A stretch of DNA of 37,190 bases. Origin: Tubiluchus corallicola (taxonomy: Eukaryota > Priapulida > Priapulimorpha > Priapulimorphida > Tubiluchidae). This document shows, piece by piece, positions 19,425 to 29,688 of this stretch (the stretch's first letter is position 1; every line of letters starts with the position of its first letter). The translations under genes were made by a program, and so were the position numbers. The notes beneath the pieces are model-generated. The model was not told the DNA's origin and did not search any database. It saw only the letters and a program-made list of their open reading frames with translations. The stretch lies in the NCBI GenBank assembly GCA_030141605.1, contig JAQGDQ010000818.1, positions 55,094 through 92,283 on the forward strand. The letters are read 5' to 3'.

Positions 19425-20690
19425 TGAAGCGGTAGGGTGAAATGGCAGAGTGGTTACACCGCTTACGTGCCGATCCAGGAGATGTGGATTCAAATATTGC
19501 TCGTATAGGAATTTTCGAGCGTATGCTATCCGATCAGAAGTTTCTAGTGACCTTCCTCAGATTCAGCCTTAGCTAAGTGCCTAGTCATGTATTGGGGAAG
19601 GAGGGGTGATCGAGTGATAGACTGACCATTCGCTATCCGATCAGAACTTTCTAGTGACCTTCCTCAGATTCAGCCTTAGCTAAGTGCCTAGTCATGTAGT
19701 GGGGGAAGAGGGGTGATCGAGTGATAGACTGACCATTCGCTATCCGATCAGAATTTTCTAGTGACCTTCCTCAGATTCAGCCTTAGCTAAGTGCCTAGTC
19801 ATGTAGTGGGGGAAGAGGGGTGATCGAGTAATGGACTGACCATTCGCTATCCGATCAGAAGTTTCTAGTGACCTTCCTCAGATTCAGCCTTAGCTAAGTG
19901 CCTAGTCATGTAGTGGGGGAAGAGGGGTGATCGAGTAATGGACTGACCATTCGCTATCCGATCAGAACTTTCTAGTGACCTTCCTCAGATTCAGCCTTAG
20001 CTAAGTGCCTAGTCATGTAGTGGGGGAAGAGGGGTGATCGAGTGATAGACTGACCATTCGCTATCCGATCAGAACTTTCTAGTGACCTTCCTCAGATTCA
20101 GCCTTAGCTAAGTGCCTAGTCATGTAGTAGGGGAAGAGGGGTGATCGAGTGATGGACTGACCATTCGCTATCCGATCAGAAGTTTCTAGTGACCTTCCTC
20201 AGATTCAGCCTTAGCTAAGTGCCTAGTCGTGTAGTGGGGGAAGAGGGGTGATCGAGTGATAGACTGACCATTCGCTATCCGATCAGAACTTTCTAGTGAC
20301 CTTCCTCAGATTCAGCCTTAGCTAAGTGCCTAGTCATGTAGTGGGGGAAGAGGGGTGATCGAGTGATGGACTGACCATTCGCTATCCGATCAGAACTTTC
20401 TAGTGACCTTCCTCAGATTCAGCCTTAGCTAAGTGCCTAGTCATGTAGTGGGGGAAGAGGGGTGATCGAGTAATGGACTGACTATTCGCTATCCGATCAG
20501 AACTTTCTAGTGACCTTCCTCAGATTCAGCCTTAGCTAAGTGCCTAGTCATGTAGTGGGGGAAGAGGGGCGATCGAGTAATGGACTGACCGCCTGTCCTT
20601 CTTCGTGCCAGGTCGCCATGAATCGATGCCATAACCTCTAACTCAGTGCCTGACATCTTGTCATCTTTCTTCTTTTAATTGCATCAGCTT
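19425..20690 (+). mobile_element. tRNA-derived SINE with an amplified body
   Basis: A pol III-type head has box A TGGCAGAGTGG at 19443-19453, an exact match to the tRNA consensus, and a degenerate box B GGATTCAAATA at 19486-19496. The following body is amplified into ten copies of a 107-bp unit, and a unique tail with CTTCTTTTAATT ends at about 20690. The tRNA-like part lacks a foldable complete cloverleaf by eye, so I do not call a functional tRNA gene. Exact outer limits are uncertain. Confidence 0.55.
19525..20595 (+). repeat. 107-bp satellite, ten copies
   Basis: The unit contains GCTATCCGATCAGAACTTTC, TAGTGACCTTCCTCAGATTC, AGCCTTAGCTAAGTGCCTAG and GGGGTGATCGAGTGATAG. The copies are nearly identical; variants are AAC/AAG/AAT after CAG and GTGATAG/GTAATGG. 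The first unit grows directly out of the SINE head. Confidence 0.95.
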
Positions 20691-21181
20691 CTCATATCAT
20701 TCAGGAAACGTAAAATATTTTTTCCTTATAGTGGCCGAAATTAGAACAAGGGGTGATAATAAAAAATAACAGCAAAAATGTAGTTTGAGAATGGAACTGC
20801 CTGCTCAAAATGCTGTCTGAATCAAGTTTAAAAGAATGCAATGGGAAAACTGCTGAGGAAATTATTCTGCGCAGCAGGTTTGTTGAAATTTTCTTTTTTT
20901 AATTACGTTTTCATTTTTACGATAAGTATAATCTCATTGTGCTCACTAGTCAGATTTTTTTGTAGTTTTGTTTGGGTACCAAATAAACTTGCTTATCATG
21001 TCACCTACTTTTGGATACTTGATCATCTAAGTAGCGGTGGCAGTCAGCTTACGGAAACTGTCGCTGTCATCAACGAGGTTAATGAGATCAGAAAGAGATC
21101 GTCGTATCAACTATTTCGTAAATTGGCTCATTACTTGAATACATGCTTTGTGTTGTATTTTTTGTATATCATTTTCTAAAT
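20691..21181. other. Intron 5 stretch, nothing supported
   Basis: A plus-strand frame at 20841-21179 has hydrophobic N-terminal sequence but no splice partners in the right phase and no recognisable family. A small open stretch at about 20788-20879 also fails the phase test. I see no supported feature. Confidence 0.4.
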
Positions 21182-21643
21182 CAGGGATGAGAATTTTCCG
21201 TGGATACGCGGAATTCCGAGTTTCTGGAAAACCAGTAGTGCCATTTTTGTAAATCGCGTAAATTCGTTGAGGACATTTTTACGGACCCAGTACATTATTT
21301 CACAAGCTGACCGCTAGTTGGCAGGGCGTGACTTTGTTTACATCACGTACATCTGTGTAAACACGTGTAGATCTCTATGTATAAAAATATAGAATCAATT
21401 GTGCGGAGTTATTTGCGTCAATTGCAGACAGTTTTTATATACTTTTGCATAGGAGCGGCTGGTACTTAGGTGTTTTTGAGACAATTAGGTATCAAGTATC
21501 CTTGATAGTTGGGTATCATGCATGAAACAAGGTAATTGATATTTTAAGTCCACTTAGGGGCTCTCTGTGGTCACAAAATTGTAATTTGTTGCTGCCTACG
21601 ACCTGTTTCAGAGTTTTTTTGCAATTTGTAATTCTCATCCCTG
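21182..21643 (+). mobile_element. CAGGGATGA-family element, copy c
   Basis: It starts CAGGGATGAGAATTTTCCG and ends TTCTCATCCCTG, with the full interior shared with copies a and d and small deletions near the right end. The flanks are TTCTAAAT and CTAAGTGC, which give at best a partial target duplication. Confidence 0.85.
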
Positions 21644-21972
21644 CTAAGTGCTACGCAGTCTAGTTAAGGGTAGTAGAGTTTTAAAGAATGCACTTAAATG
21701 TATCACGCGGGATGCTTATTTATTGTAATTGTAGCCCATTGTGTGTATTTCAAGCCTCACAACAGCCGACTCCATGAACTTCTTCTAAGCTCTTTGTCTC
21801 AAAGACGCAAACCGTATGAAAAGTTTTAAACACATTTAGCAACTTCTATATAAGTAAATGATGTCCATTTGTCCACGACACCCAAAAATAGTGTATCTAC
21901 TTTATCCAAGTTGGCATAACAATTTTCTAGTTTTCCCGTCTATGTTCCCAATATCAAACCATCTTAAGTTTA

Positions 21973-22302
21973 GTGCGTAACCTGACCTACAGTATGAAAT
22001 ACTTACCCATTGTTTTAGTTCTTTACGGAACAGTGAGCAATTTGCAAAGACAGTGCACTTATTGCTTTGCATCTGAGGAACAAAAGCAAAACCGCTACTT
22101 CCTCAGAAAAATGAACACTGCAGAACACCCTACATATGATGGTGTTACATATGGCAAGAAAAGTTTCTCCTATTATGGAGCCACATTGTGGAATGAATTA
22201 CCAAACTGTCTCCGAATGGTCGATAATCTTGGGGAATTTAAACGTCTAATTAACTCATGGACTGGTGTATCATGTAAATGTGCCATTTGTAAATTTTGTT
22301 AA
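21973..22302 (+). pseudogene. LINE C-terminal relic
   Basis: The frame contains YGKKSFSYYGATLWNELPNC, LRMVDNLGEFKRLINSW and a Cys-rich end CKCAICKFC. The order Y-G-x-x-S-F-x-Y-x-G-x-x-L-W-N-x-L-P, F-K-R-x-x-x-x-W and C-x-C-x-x-C is that of the C-terminus of CR1/Jockey-like non-LTR retrotransposon polymerases. The N-terminal part of the frame (MRNLTYSMKYLPIVLVL) does not look polymerase-like and may be chance. About 300 bases of 3-prime UTR follow, ending GATGAAAATAAAT directly before the pentanucleotide array, so the array is probably this LINE's tail. Confidence 0.72.
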
Positions 22303-22600
22303 GTCATAATTAAATGCTGAATGTGTTAGCAGGAAAATTTTTTATTGACCTAGATAGCTTTTTGTGTAAATTTTAGAAAATGTTACTGCCTAAAATTTTT
22401 ACTGTCTCAATTCTTACTGTCTTCATGTAGTTATAAATTTTTCTTGCACCAATACCTCTGGTGGCATCCAAAAGATTTTAAGAAGTACATATTATTACCA
22501 TGTTATCGCTCATATACATTATGTTTGATATCCGTTTACGAGCTTTAAGCTCATGTTTTACAAATATGTACTTTTTTATATCATACCGATGAAAATAAAT

Positions 22601-23020
22601 CTTATCTTATCTTATCTTATCTTATCTTATCTTATCTTATCTTATCTTATCTTATCTTATCTTATCTTATCTTATCTTATCTTATCTTATCTTATCTTAT
22701 CTTATCTTATCTTATCTTATCTTATCTTATCTTATCTTATCTTATCTTATCTTATCCTATCCTATCCTATCCTATCCTATCCTATCCTATCCTATCCTAA
22801 CCTGTCCTGTCCTGTCCTGTCCTGTCCTGTCCTGTCCTGTCCTGTCCTGTCCTGTCCTGTCTTATCCTATCCTATCCTATCCTATCCTATCCTATCCTAT
22901 CCTATCCTATCCTATCCTATCCTATCCTATCCTATCCTATCCTATCCTATCCTATCCTATCCTACCTTACCTTACCTTACCTTACCTTACCTTACCTTAC
23001 CTTACCTTACCTTACCTTAT
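22601..23020 (+). repeat. Pentanucleotide array in homogenised blocks
   Basis: The blocks run in order: CTTAT x31, CCTAT x8, CCTAA x1, CCTGT x12, CTTAT x1, CCTAT x19, then CCTAC and CTTAC units to about 23020. Each block is nearly pure. The array starts at the 3-prime end of a LINE relic. A 45-base duplication with GTATGTGCAAATAGGAATCA follows at about 23031-23105. A Leu/Ser/Tyr frame across it is an artefact. Confidence 0.97.
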
Positions 23021-23199
23021 CGTTTACTATTGTATGTGCAAATAGGAATCATCACTGCTGATGTATCATTTACTACTGTATGTGCAAATAGGAATCATCA
23101 CCACGCATGTATAATGAAAGAATTAAAACTTTGAGCTAAACTTGCGTGTCTTTTTGAGTTTGTGGGCATTTTTTCAATTATTTTTTTTGTATTAATTAG

Positions 23200-23510
23200 G
23201 TGAGGATGATCAGGATCACCAAGTGACTCAACGCAAAAAACGTCCGACTAAACGACCGCCTCCCCGAGACCGTGCCAGATCTACTCGCCGAGCTCCGCCG
23301 GAGCCAGAGGAGGAGCGACCGGCTTCTGTAGAGAGAACATTGTCGAAAGAGTGGAAGAGGCGACACATAAGAAGTTACGTGCCACTTCCGTTGCGTCTCC
23401 ACACGTCCCAGGTGGTTAAAGGTGACAGCATTCGCGATTTCATGCATGAGAAGAAGGCAGTGGAGGAGCATCGAGCTCAAGCCGAGCATGCAGACGATCA
23501 CCCACATAGG
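23200..23510 (+). CDS. Exon 6, basic K/R/P-rich
   Basis: The acceptor is GTATTAATTAG after a T-rich tract; the donor is GTATGTG. Entry is phase 1, exit phase 0, length 311 bases. The exon starts acidic (EDDQDHQ), then has a strongly basic stretch (QRKKRPTKRPPPRDRARS) that would suit nuclear localisation or nucleic-acid binding. After a PEPEEERPA hinge comes a more ordered-looking segment with KEWKRRHIRSYVPLPLRL and SIRDFMHEKKAVEEHRAQAE, which may form a helix. GTG and CTG-type starts in this frame are irrelevant because the exon is internal. It follows an 11.8-kb intron and is bracketed by two hAT copies in opposite orientation. Confidence 0.92.
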
Positions 23511-23581
23511 GTATGTGTTGGTTGCTTAGTTTGCGAGTCAGTCAGTTAAAGGAAGATAGGATGTTTTTTCATATCCTACCC

Positions 23582-24018
23582 CAGGGGTGTGGAAATTATC
23601 TGACTAGCCGAGCCACATTAAACTTTCCCACAATTCCTGCAGGCCACATGCAGTTTGATCAAGGAGCCAAGTACAGAAAGGCCTAATAATGATTTTTTTG
23701 CATCCGACCTGCGTACATCATTACTACTACACTCAAGAAACTATTTTAGAAGTTATTAAAATTTATATTAGAAACCATATATTTCTACTTTCAGGACAGA
23801 TAGTGGTAATTTCATTACAATGCATATTAGTAATGTGTATCACACAGTCTGTGTAGTACAGTGACATTAAGCTACAACCGTCTTGAAAGGGTTAATGGCA
23901 TCCGATCTAGTAGAAAAAACTACCCGCACTATCTTTGGGATCGTGGCACGGACTTCAGCTGGATACACTCAATTAATCGCCCGGGCCGCACTTTCATTAG
24001 GTTGACAAATCTCTTTGC
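23582..24018 (-). mobile_element. hAT-like element, copy 2, inverted and truncated
   Basis: This is the reverse complement of copies 1 and 3, beginning CAGGGGTGTGGAAATTATC. It is lost just before the other terminal repeat, after AATCTCTTTG. It starts about 70 bases after the exon 6 donor. Confidence 0.85.
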
Positions 24019-24279
24019 CCTACCCCATTTTCAAGTAGGAATAATGTCATTTTTGCAGAATGTACAGAGACCCGACTTCACCGAGTTGTGCTCAATAAAT
24101 GATTTGGAAACTGATTTTGCATAAGGTGGTGTTGATGTAATTTCAGCTTCTGTGGGGGGGGGCATAGGTTTTTTTCAATCGACTGGCCCAAGAATGTTAC
24201 AAAAATTCAGCATGTGCAAAGGCTAGAGATTATTTTTGATGCTAACTGGACATTGGAAATAAATGACCACGGTGTGAAA

Positions 24280-24903
24280 GTTTTGCGTAAAAAGAATGGG
24301 ATTAATGCATCTCATACCTGACAGATTAGAAACTGTGTGTTTAGAGCAGTTGTTGATGTAGCTGCATTATGCCGTTATCCATTATTTTATTTGCTTTCAA
24401 GACACTATGCGGAATGTTCCTGCATTCTTGATAAATGTAAAAGTTTTGCGTAAAAAGAATGGGATTGATGCATCTCATACCCGACAGATTAGAAAATGTG
24501 TCTTTAGAGCAGTTGTTGATGTAGCTGCATTATGCCGTTATCCATTATTTTATTTGCTTTCAAGACACTATGCGGAATGTTCCTGCATTCTTGATAAATG
24601 TAAAAGTTTTGCGTAAAAAGAACGGGATTGATGCATCTCATACCCGACAGATTAGAAAATGTGTCTTTAGAGCAGTTGTTGATGTAGCTGCATTATGCCG
24701 TTATCCATTATTTTATTTGCTTTCAAGACACTATGCGGAATGTTCCTGCATTCTTGATAACTTGTGGCCAAATCTAATGATATTTCAGTGTCATGATATT
24801 TGAAAATGCAGATTTTACACTCAGTACTTTTGCAGGGTTCTGTTGTCCATTATTTTATTCACTTTCAAGACACTATGCGGAATGTTCCTGCATTCTTGAT
24901 AAC
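24280..24903 (+). repeat. 163-bp tandem repeat, three full copies and a partial
   Basis: Full units start at 24280, 24443 and 24606; a partial copy is at about 24838-24903. The unit contains TTTTGCGTAAAAAGAATGGG and CAAGACACTATGCGGAATGT. It leaves an open frame (VLRKKNGIDASHTRQIRKC and so on) with no recognised family. The 163-base period is not a multiple of three. Confidence 0.93.
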
Positions 24904-25133
24904 TTGTGGCCGAATGAAAATTTTACACTCAGTACTTTTGCAGGGTTCTGTTAGTTATTGTATTAAATGTGGATAAAGTAAAATGCTTTCTAATCTCTTC
25001 TATTCTTCAAAGTACAGATACTACTCACCCTACTTGTGAACATTCAATTTACGAACAGAAAGCAGCGCAAGTTAAAATCATGTTCGCAACAGTTCCTCAA
25101 GCCCGAATTTTGAGTTGCATGCCTTTTGCGTCG

Positions 25134-25553
25134 TTTTTCCGCAACCCATGCCGGGCCGCACCACACGCCGCCTGAGACCAGCAACGTTTTTCCGCAACCC
25201 ATGCCGGGCAGCACCACACGCCGCCCGAGAGCAGCAACGTTTTGCCGCAACCCATGCCGGGCAGCACCACACGTCGCCTGAGAGCAGCAACGTTTTTCCG
25301 CAACCCATGCCGGGCAGCACCACACGCCGCCCGAGACCAGCAGCGTTTTGCCGCAACCCATGCCGGGCAGCACCACACGCCGCCCGAGAGCAGCAACGTT
25401 TTGCCACAACCCATGCCGGGCCGCACCACACGCCGCCCGAGACCAGCAACGTTTTGCCACAACCCATGCCACGCAGCACCACACGCCGCCTGAGAGCAGC
25501 AACGTTTTTCCGCAACCCATGCCGGGCAGCACCACACGCCGCCTGAGAGAAGC
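25134..25553 (+). repeat. 53-bp GC-rich minisatellite, about eight copies
   Basis: The unit contains CCGCAACCCATGCCGGGCAG and CACCACACGCCGCCCGAGAG. It is the most GC- and CpG-rich block of the window. As 53 is not a multiple of three and has no stop, five long frames run across it on both strands; none is taken as a gene. Confidence 0.95.
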
Positions 25554-25629
25554 AATTTGGTAACGAGCTTTTAGTGGTAACACGTTGTTTTAGTTAGTCC
25601 ATTAGAAAATTAATCCATCGATCATCGCT

Positions 25630-25719
25630 GACGGCAAGCGTAAAGCAGTCTCCATGGAAACGAAGATTGCCATAATTAAGAAATTAGATTATAGAAGAAA
25701 GAAGGCAAACTTTGCATGA
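25630..25719 (+). pseudogene. Relic Tigger-type transposase N-terminus
   Basis: The frame reads DGKRKAVSMETKIAIIKKLD, then YRRKKANFA and a stop. K-R-K-A-V-S-M-E-T-K-x-A-I-I-K is the start of the CENP-B-type helix-turn-helix of Tigger/pogo transposases, recognised from memory. It is cut off after about 30 residues. The neighbouring 48-bp repeats could be amplified terminal sequence of the same element, which is inference. Confidence 0.68.
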
Positions 25720-25756
25720 ATCGGTGTTTTGCGTTTTCGCAAAATAACGACTTATG

Positions 25757-26258
25757 ATCAATTCATTGTACGAACAGTCTTCCAGAACGTAACTTGTTCG
25801 TAAGTTCAATTCATTATACGAACAGCCTTCTGGAATGTAACTTGTTCGTAAGTTCAATTCATTATATGAACAGCCTCCCGGAATGTAACTTGTTCGTAAG
25901 TTGTTCGTAAGTTCAATTCATTATACGAACAGCCTTCCGGAATGTAACTTGTTTGTAAGTTCAATTCATTATACGAACAGCCTTCCAGAACGTAACTTGT
26001 TTGTAAGTTCAATTCATTATACAAATAGCCTTCCGGAATGTAACTTGTTCGTAAGTTCAATTCATTATATGAACAGCCTTCTGGAATGTAACTTGTTTGG
26101 AAGTTCAATTCATTATACGAACAGCCTTCTGGAATGTATCTTGTTTGTAAGTTCAATTCATTATGCGAACAGCCTTCCGGAACGTAACTTGTTCGTAAGT
26201 TCAATTCATTATACGAACAGCCTTCCAGAACGTAACTTGTTCGTAAGTTGTTCGTAAA
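25757..26258 (+). repeat. 48-bp minisatellite, about ten copies
   Basis: The unit contains TTGTTCGTAAGTTCAATTCA and TTATACGAACAGCCTTCCGG. GTTCGTA and TACGAAC within each unit can pair as a short hairpin. The period is a multiple of three, so 16-residue repeat frames are open on both strands; these are not called genes. Two copies carry an extra 11 bases (GTTCGTAAGTT doubled). Confidence 0.95.
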
Positions 26259-26343
26259 TTTAATGAGCTAAAATTATTATAGCGAATAATAATTTTAACT
26301 CATTAGACTTTTGCTTCGTAAGCCATTTTTGCAGAATATTCAT

Positions 26344-26410
26344 GTACATAGCACAGCATGCAACACAGTAGCACAGCATGCAACACAGTAGCACAGCATG
26401 CAACACAGTA
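26344..26410 (+). repeat. 20-bp tandem repeat, about three copies
   Basis: The unit TAGCACAGCATGCAACACAG is repeated three times, about 90 bases before the exon 7 acceptor. Confidence 0.9.
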
Positions 26411-26500
26411 CATAAAACTTCCAAGACTGCTAGTATATTTCCGCTTCAGTTTTTTTGTTCGCTAAATTGTAATTAGAAGATTATCAATCTGTTGTTCTAG

Positions 26501-26866
26501 GGAAGACGACATATATCTAGAGACAGAGAAAGCCCTATAAAAGAAATCTGGACTCGCCCTAGAAGAGACAAGGGTTTTGGTGGGCCATGTGAGAGACCCT
26601 ATGATTCCGACACTTCTCCTGAAAGGCCACGCAGCACTTCGCCCGACAGGGCTTCCAGAAGAGCGGAGAAACCCGAATTCAAGGAGTTTCCCGGAAAAGC
26701 CATTGAGTCATATCCGGGCGACGAACCTGGAGAAGCTGTTTTGCCCAGCAGTTACTGCCACTCGCCCGGGGGGAGCCGTAGACGGAAGCATCCAATAGGG
26801 GAACCCCATGCAGTATTGGATATGGTAGCTCAAATTGAAGAAGTAGGTCCATTTTGTTATCCACAG
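26501..26866 (+). CDS. Exon 7, R/S/D/P-rich
   Basis: The acceptor is CTGTTGTTCTAG and the donor GTACCTC. It is phase 0 to phase 0, 366 bases and 122 codons. The start, GRRHISRDRESPIKEIW, leads into Arg/Ser/Asp/Pro-rich sequence (YDSDTSPERPRSTSPDRASR), resembling the SR-type or SP-phosphosite stretches seen in many nuclear proteins. The second half is less biased and ends HAVLDMVAQIEEVGPFCYPQ, the most hydrophobic piece of the protein seen here. It is a symmetric exon. No catalytic motif or zinc-binding pattern is visible. Confidence 0.92.
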
Positions 26867-27348
26867 GTACCTCTTTACTGATGGGGAAGTAGTCAGGATA
26901 GGGAGTTAAGACATTTTTACCTGATAGACTTTTGAGGTACTCGATATATATATTGCAAACCTTCCAAAAATATGCATTTCAAATTTTTCTAACAATAAGT
27001 CTTTTCACAGTTCCAGCGATTGATGATGATCGTGAAAAGGTCAAAGTTTAAGTGTACCAAACGGCGCATTCGCGCACACTTGACAACACCTCGCAGCCAA
27101 TGCTGTTGTAAGAGTAACAGTTTTAATACGTTTTACTAGCTAGCTAGAACCCTATCTAGTTCATTTTTTCTTGTTTCCAAGAAAGATCCTGCTAGTAAAG
27201 CACTCTACACACAGACTAATGCAGTAATGTAATGTCCACCAAAAGCAACTGACGTTACTGAACTGATGCCACAGACAGCTTAGCTTTACCCACACGTCTC
27301 TTGCACAACGAACCTGTGAAAATGACTCGTTATACTAACATAACATAG
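26867..27348. other. Start of intron 7, nothing recognised
   Basis: Unique-looking sequence between exon 7 and the 47-bp satellite. No frame, RNA gene or element is seen. Confidence 0.5.
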
Positions 27349-29496
27349 CTCTTCGTCTAACTGATGTAAGACACCTGGCACACACCACAGGTGAATTCTT
27401 CATCTGGTCAATGTAAAACACCTGGCACACACCACAGGTGAATTCTTCGTCTCACCGATGTAAGACACCTGGCACATACCACAGGTGAATTCTTCGTCTG
27501 GTCAATGTAAGACACCTGACACACACCACAGGTGAACTCTTCGTCTAACTGATGTAAAACACCTGGCACACACCACAGGTGAATTCTTCGTCTGGTCGAT
27601 GTAAGACACCTGGCACACACCACAGGTCAACTCTTCGTCTGATCAATGTAAGACACCTGGCACACACCACAGGTGAATTCTTCGCCTGACTAATGTAAGA
27701 CACCTGGCACATACCACAGGTGAATTCTTCGTCTAACTGATGTAAGACACCTGGCACACACCACAGGTGAACTCTTCATCTGACCGATGTAAGACACCTG
27801 GCACACACCACAGGTCAACTCTTCGTCTGATCAATGTAAAACACCTGGCACACACCACAGGTGAATTCTTCGTCTAACTAATGTAAGACACCTGGCACAC
27901 ACCACAGGTGAACTCTTCATCTGATTGATGTAAGACACCTGGCACACACCACAGGTGAACTCTTCATCTGATTGATGTAAGACACCTGGCACACACCACA
28001 GGTGAACTCTTCATGTAACCGATGTAAGACGCCTGGCACACACCACAGGTAACCTCTTCGTCTAATCAATGTAAGACACCTGGCACACACCACAGGTGAA
28101 CTCGTCGTCTAACCGATATAAGACACCTGGCACACACCACAGGTGAACTCTTCATCTGGTTGATGTAAGACACCTGGCACACACCACAGGTGAACTCTTC
28201 GTCTGATCAATGTAAGACACCTGGCACACACCACAGGTGAACTCGTCGTCTAACCGATATAAGACACCTGGCACACACCACAGGTGAACTCTTCATCTGA
28301 TTGATGTAAGACACCTGGCACACACCACAGGTGAACTCTTCATCTGATTGATGTAAGACACCTGGCACACACCACAGGTGAACTCTTCATCTGATTGATG
28401 TAAGACACCTGGCACACACCTCAGGTGAACTCTTCGTCTGATCAATGTAAGACACCTGGCACACACCACAGGTGAATTCTTTGCCTGACTGATGTAAGAC
28501 ACCTGGCACACACCACAGGTGAACTCTTCGTCTGATCAATGTAAGACACCTGGCACACACCACAGGTGAATTCTTTGTCTGACCAATGTAAGACACCTGG
28601 CACACACCACAGGTGAACTCTTCATGTAACCGATGTAAAACACCTATCACACACCACAGGTAACCGCTTCGTCTGACCGATGTAAGACACCTGGCATACA
28701 CCACAGGTGAACTCTTCATGTAACTGATGTAAAATGCCTGGCGCACACCACAGGTGAACTCGTCGTCTAACCGATGTAAAACACCTGGCACACACCACAG
28801 GTGAATTCTTCGTCTCACCGATGTAAGACACCTGGCACATACCACAGGTGAATTCTTCGTCTGACCGATGTAAGACACCTGGCATACACCACAGGTGAAC
28901 TCTTCATGTAACTGATGTAAAATGCCTGGCGCACACCACAGGTGAACTCTTCGTCTGACCGATGTAAGACACCTGGCACACACCACAGGTGAACTCTTCG
29001 TCTGATCAATGTAAGACACCTGGCACACACCACAGGTGAATTCTTTGTCTGACCAATGTAAGACACCTGGCACACACCACAGGTGAACTCTTCGTCTGAT
29101 TGATGTAAGACACCTGACACACACCACAGGTGAACTCTTCATCTGACCGATGTAAGACACCTGGCACACACCACAGGTGAACTCTTCGTCTGACCGATGT
29201 AAGACACCTGGCACACACCACAGGTGAACTCTTCGTCTGACCGATGTAAGACACCTGGCACACACCACAGGCAAAGTCTTCGTCTGACCGATGTAAGACA
29301 CCTGGCACACACCACAGGTGAACTCTTCGTCTGACCGATGTAAGACACCTGGCACACACCACAGGTGAACTCTTCGTCTGACCGATGTAAAACACCTGGC
29401 ACACACCACAGGTGAACTCTTCGTCTGACCGATGTAAGACACCTGGCACACACCACAGGCGAAGTCTTCGTCTGACTGATGTAAGACACCTGGCAG
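27349..29496 (+). repeat. 47-bp satellite, about 45 copies, E-box hairpins
   Basis: The unit contains GATGTAAGACACCTGGCACA and CACCACAGGTGAACTCTTCG. CACCTG and CAGGTG in each unit are complementary and separated by ten bases, so each can form a hairpin, and each is a CANNTG E-box. Several higher-order duplications are visible, for example the block with AAAATGCCTGGCGCACACC at about 28732 and again at about 28918. Minus-strand frames up to 354 residues with a CGVC-type Cys pattern come from the repeat. Confidence 0.97.
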
Positions 29497-29688
29497 TCAC
29501 CATTGACCAGGCATTATTGTTGTTATGTTATTATTAAGCTTCGTGTTTTTCTGAATAAAATACGTCATTTAGACAGTGGCAGGCAATATAGAAAAAAACC
29601 TGTGTTTTCAAAGAACCTTGATTTGTCAAATGATGTCCAGGACCTATTTTGCACATGCAATTTTCAGTGACGTTGATTTGATTTTCAG

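Noticed and set aside
19440-19500. Possible tRNA gene
   Set aside because: Box A is good but box B is degenerate and I could not fold a full cloverleaf. A SINE head fits better.
20841-21179. 112-residue hydrophobic plus-strand frame, and an open stretch at 20788-20879 with a possible GTTTGT donor
   Set aside because: The acceptors upstream are poor and the stretch would be phase 1 to 2, which breaks the frame between exons 5 and 6.
22553-23134. 193-residue frame of Leu-Ser-Tyr repeats
   Set aside because: It is a pentanucleotide array read as protein.
25044-25583. Several overlapping frames of 140-180 residues on both strands with Cys/Trp/Gly repeats
   Set aside because: They come from the 53-bp GC-rich minisatellite; five frames are open at once.
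25854-26257. 16-residue repeat proteins on both strands
   Set aside because: The 48-bp period keeps frames open on both strands; the array is intronic and has no splice support.
28387-29451. Minus-strand open frame of 354 residues with repeated CGVC and CARC motifs, like a zinc-binding repeat protein
   Set aside because: It lies wholly in the 47-bp satellite. Since 47 is not a multiple of three and the unit lacks stops on that strand, all three frames are open. Other minus frames overlap it, and there are no splice or start signals.
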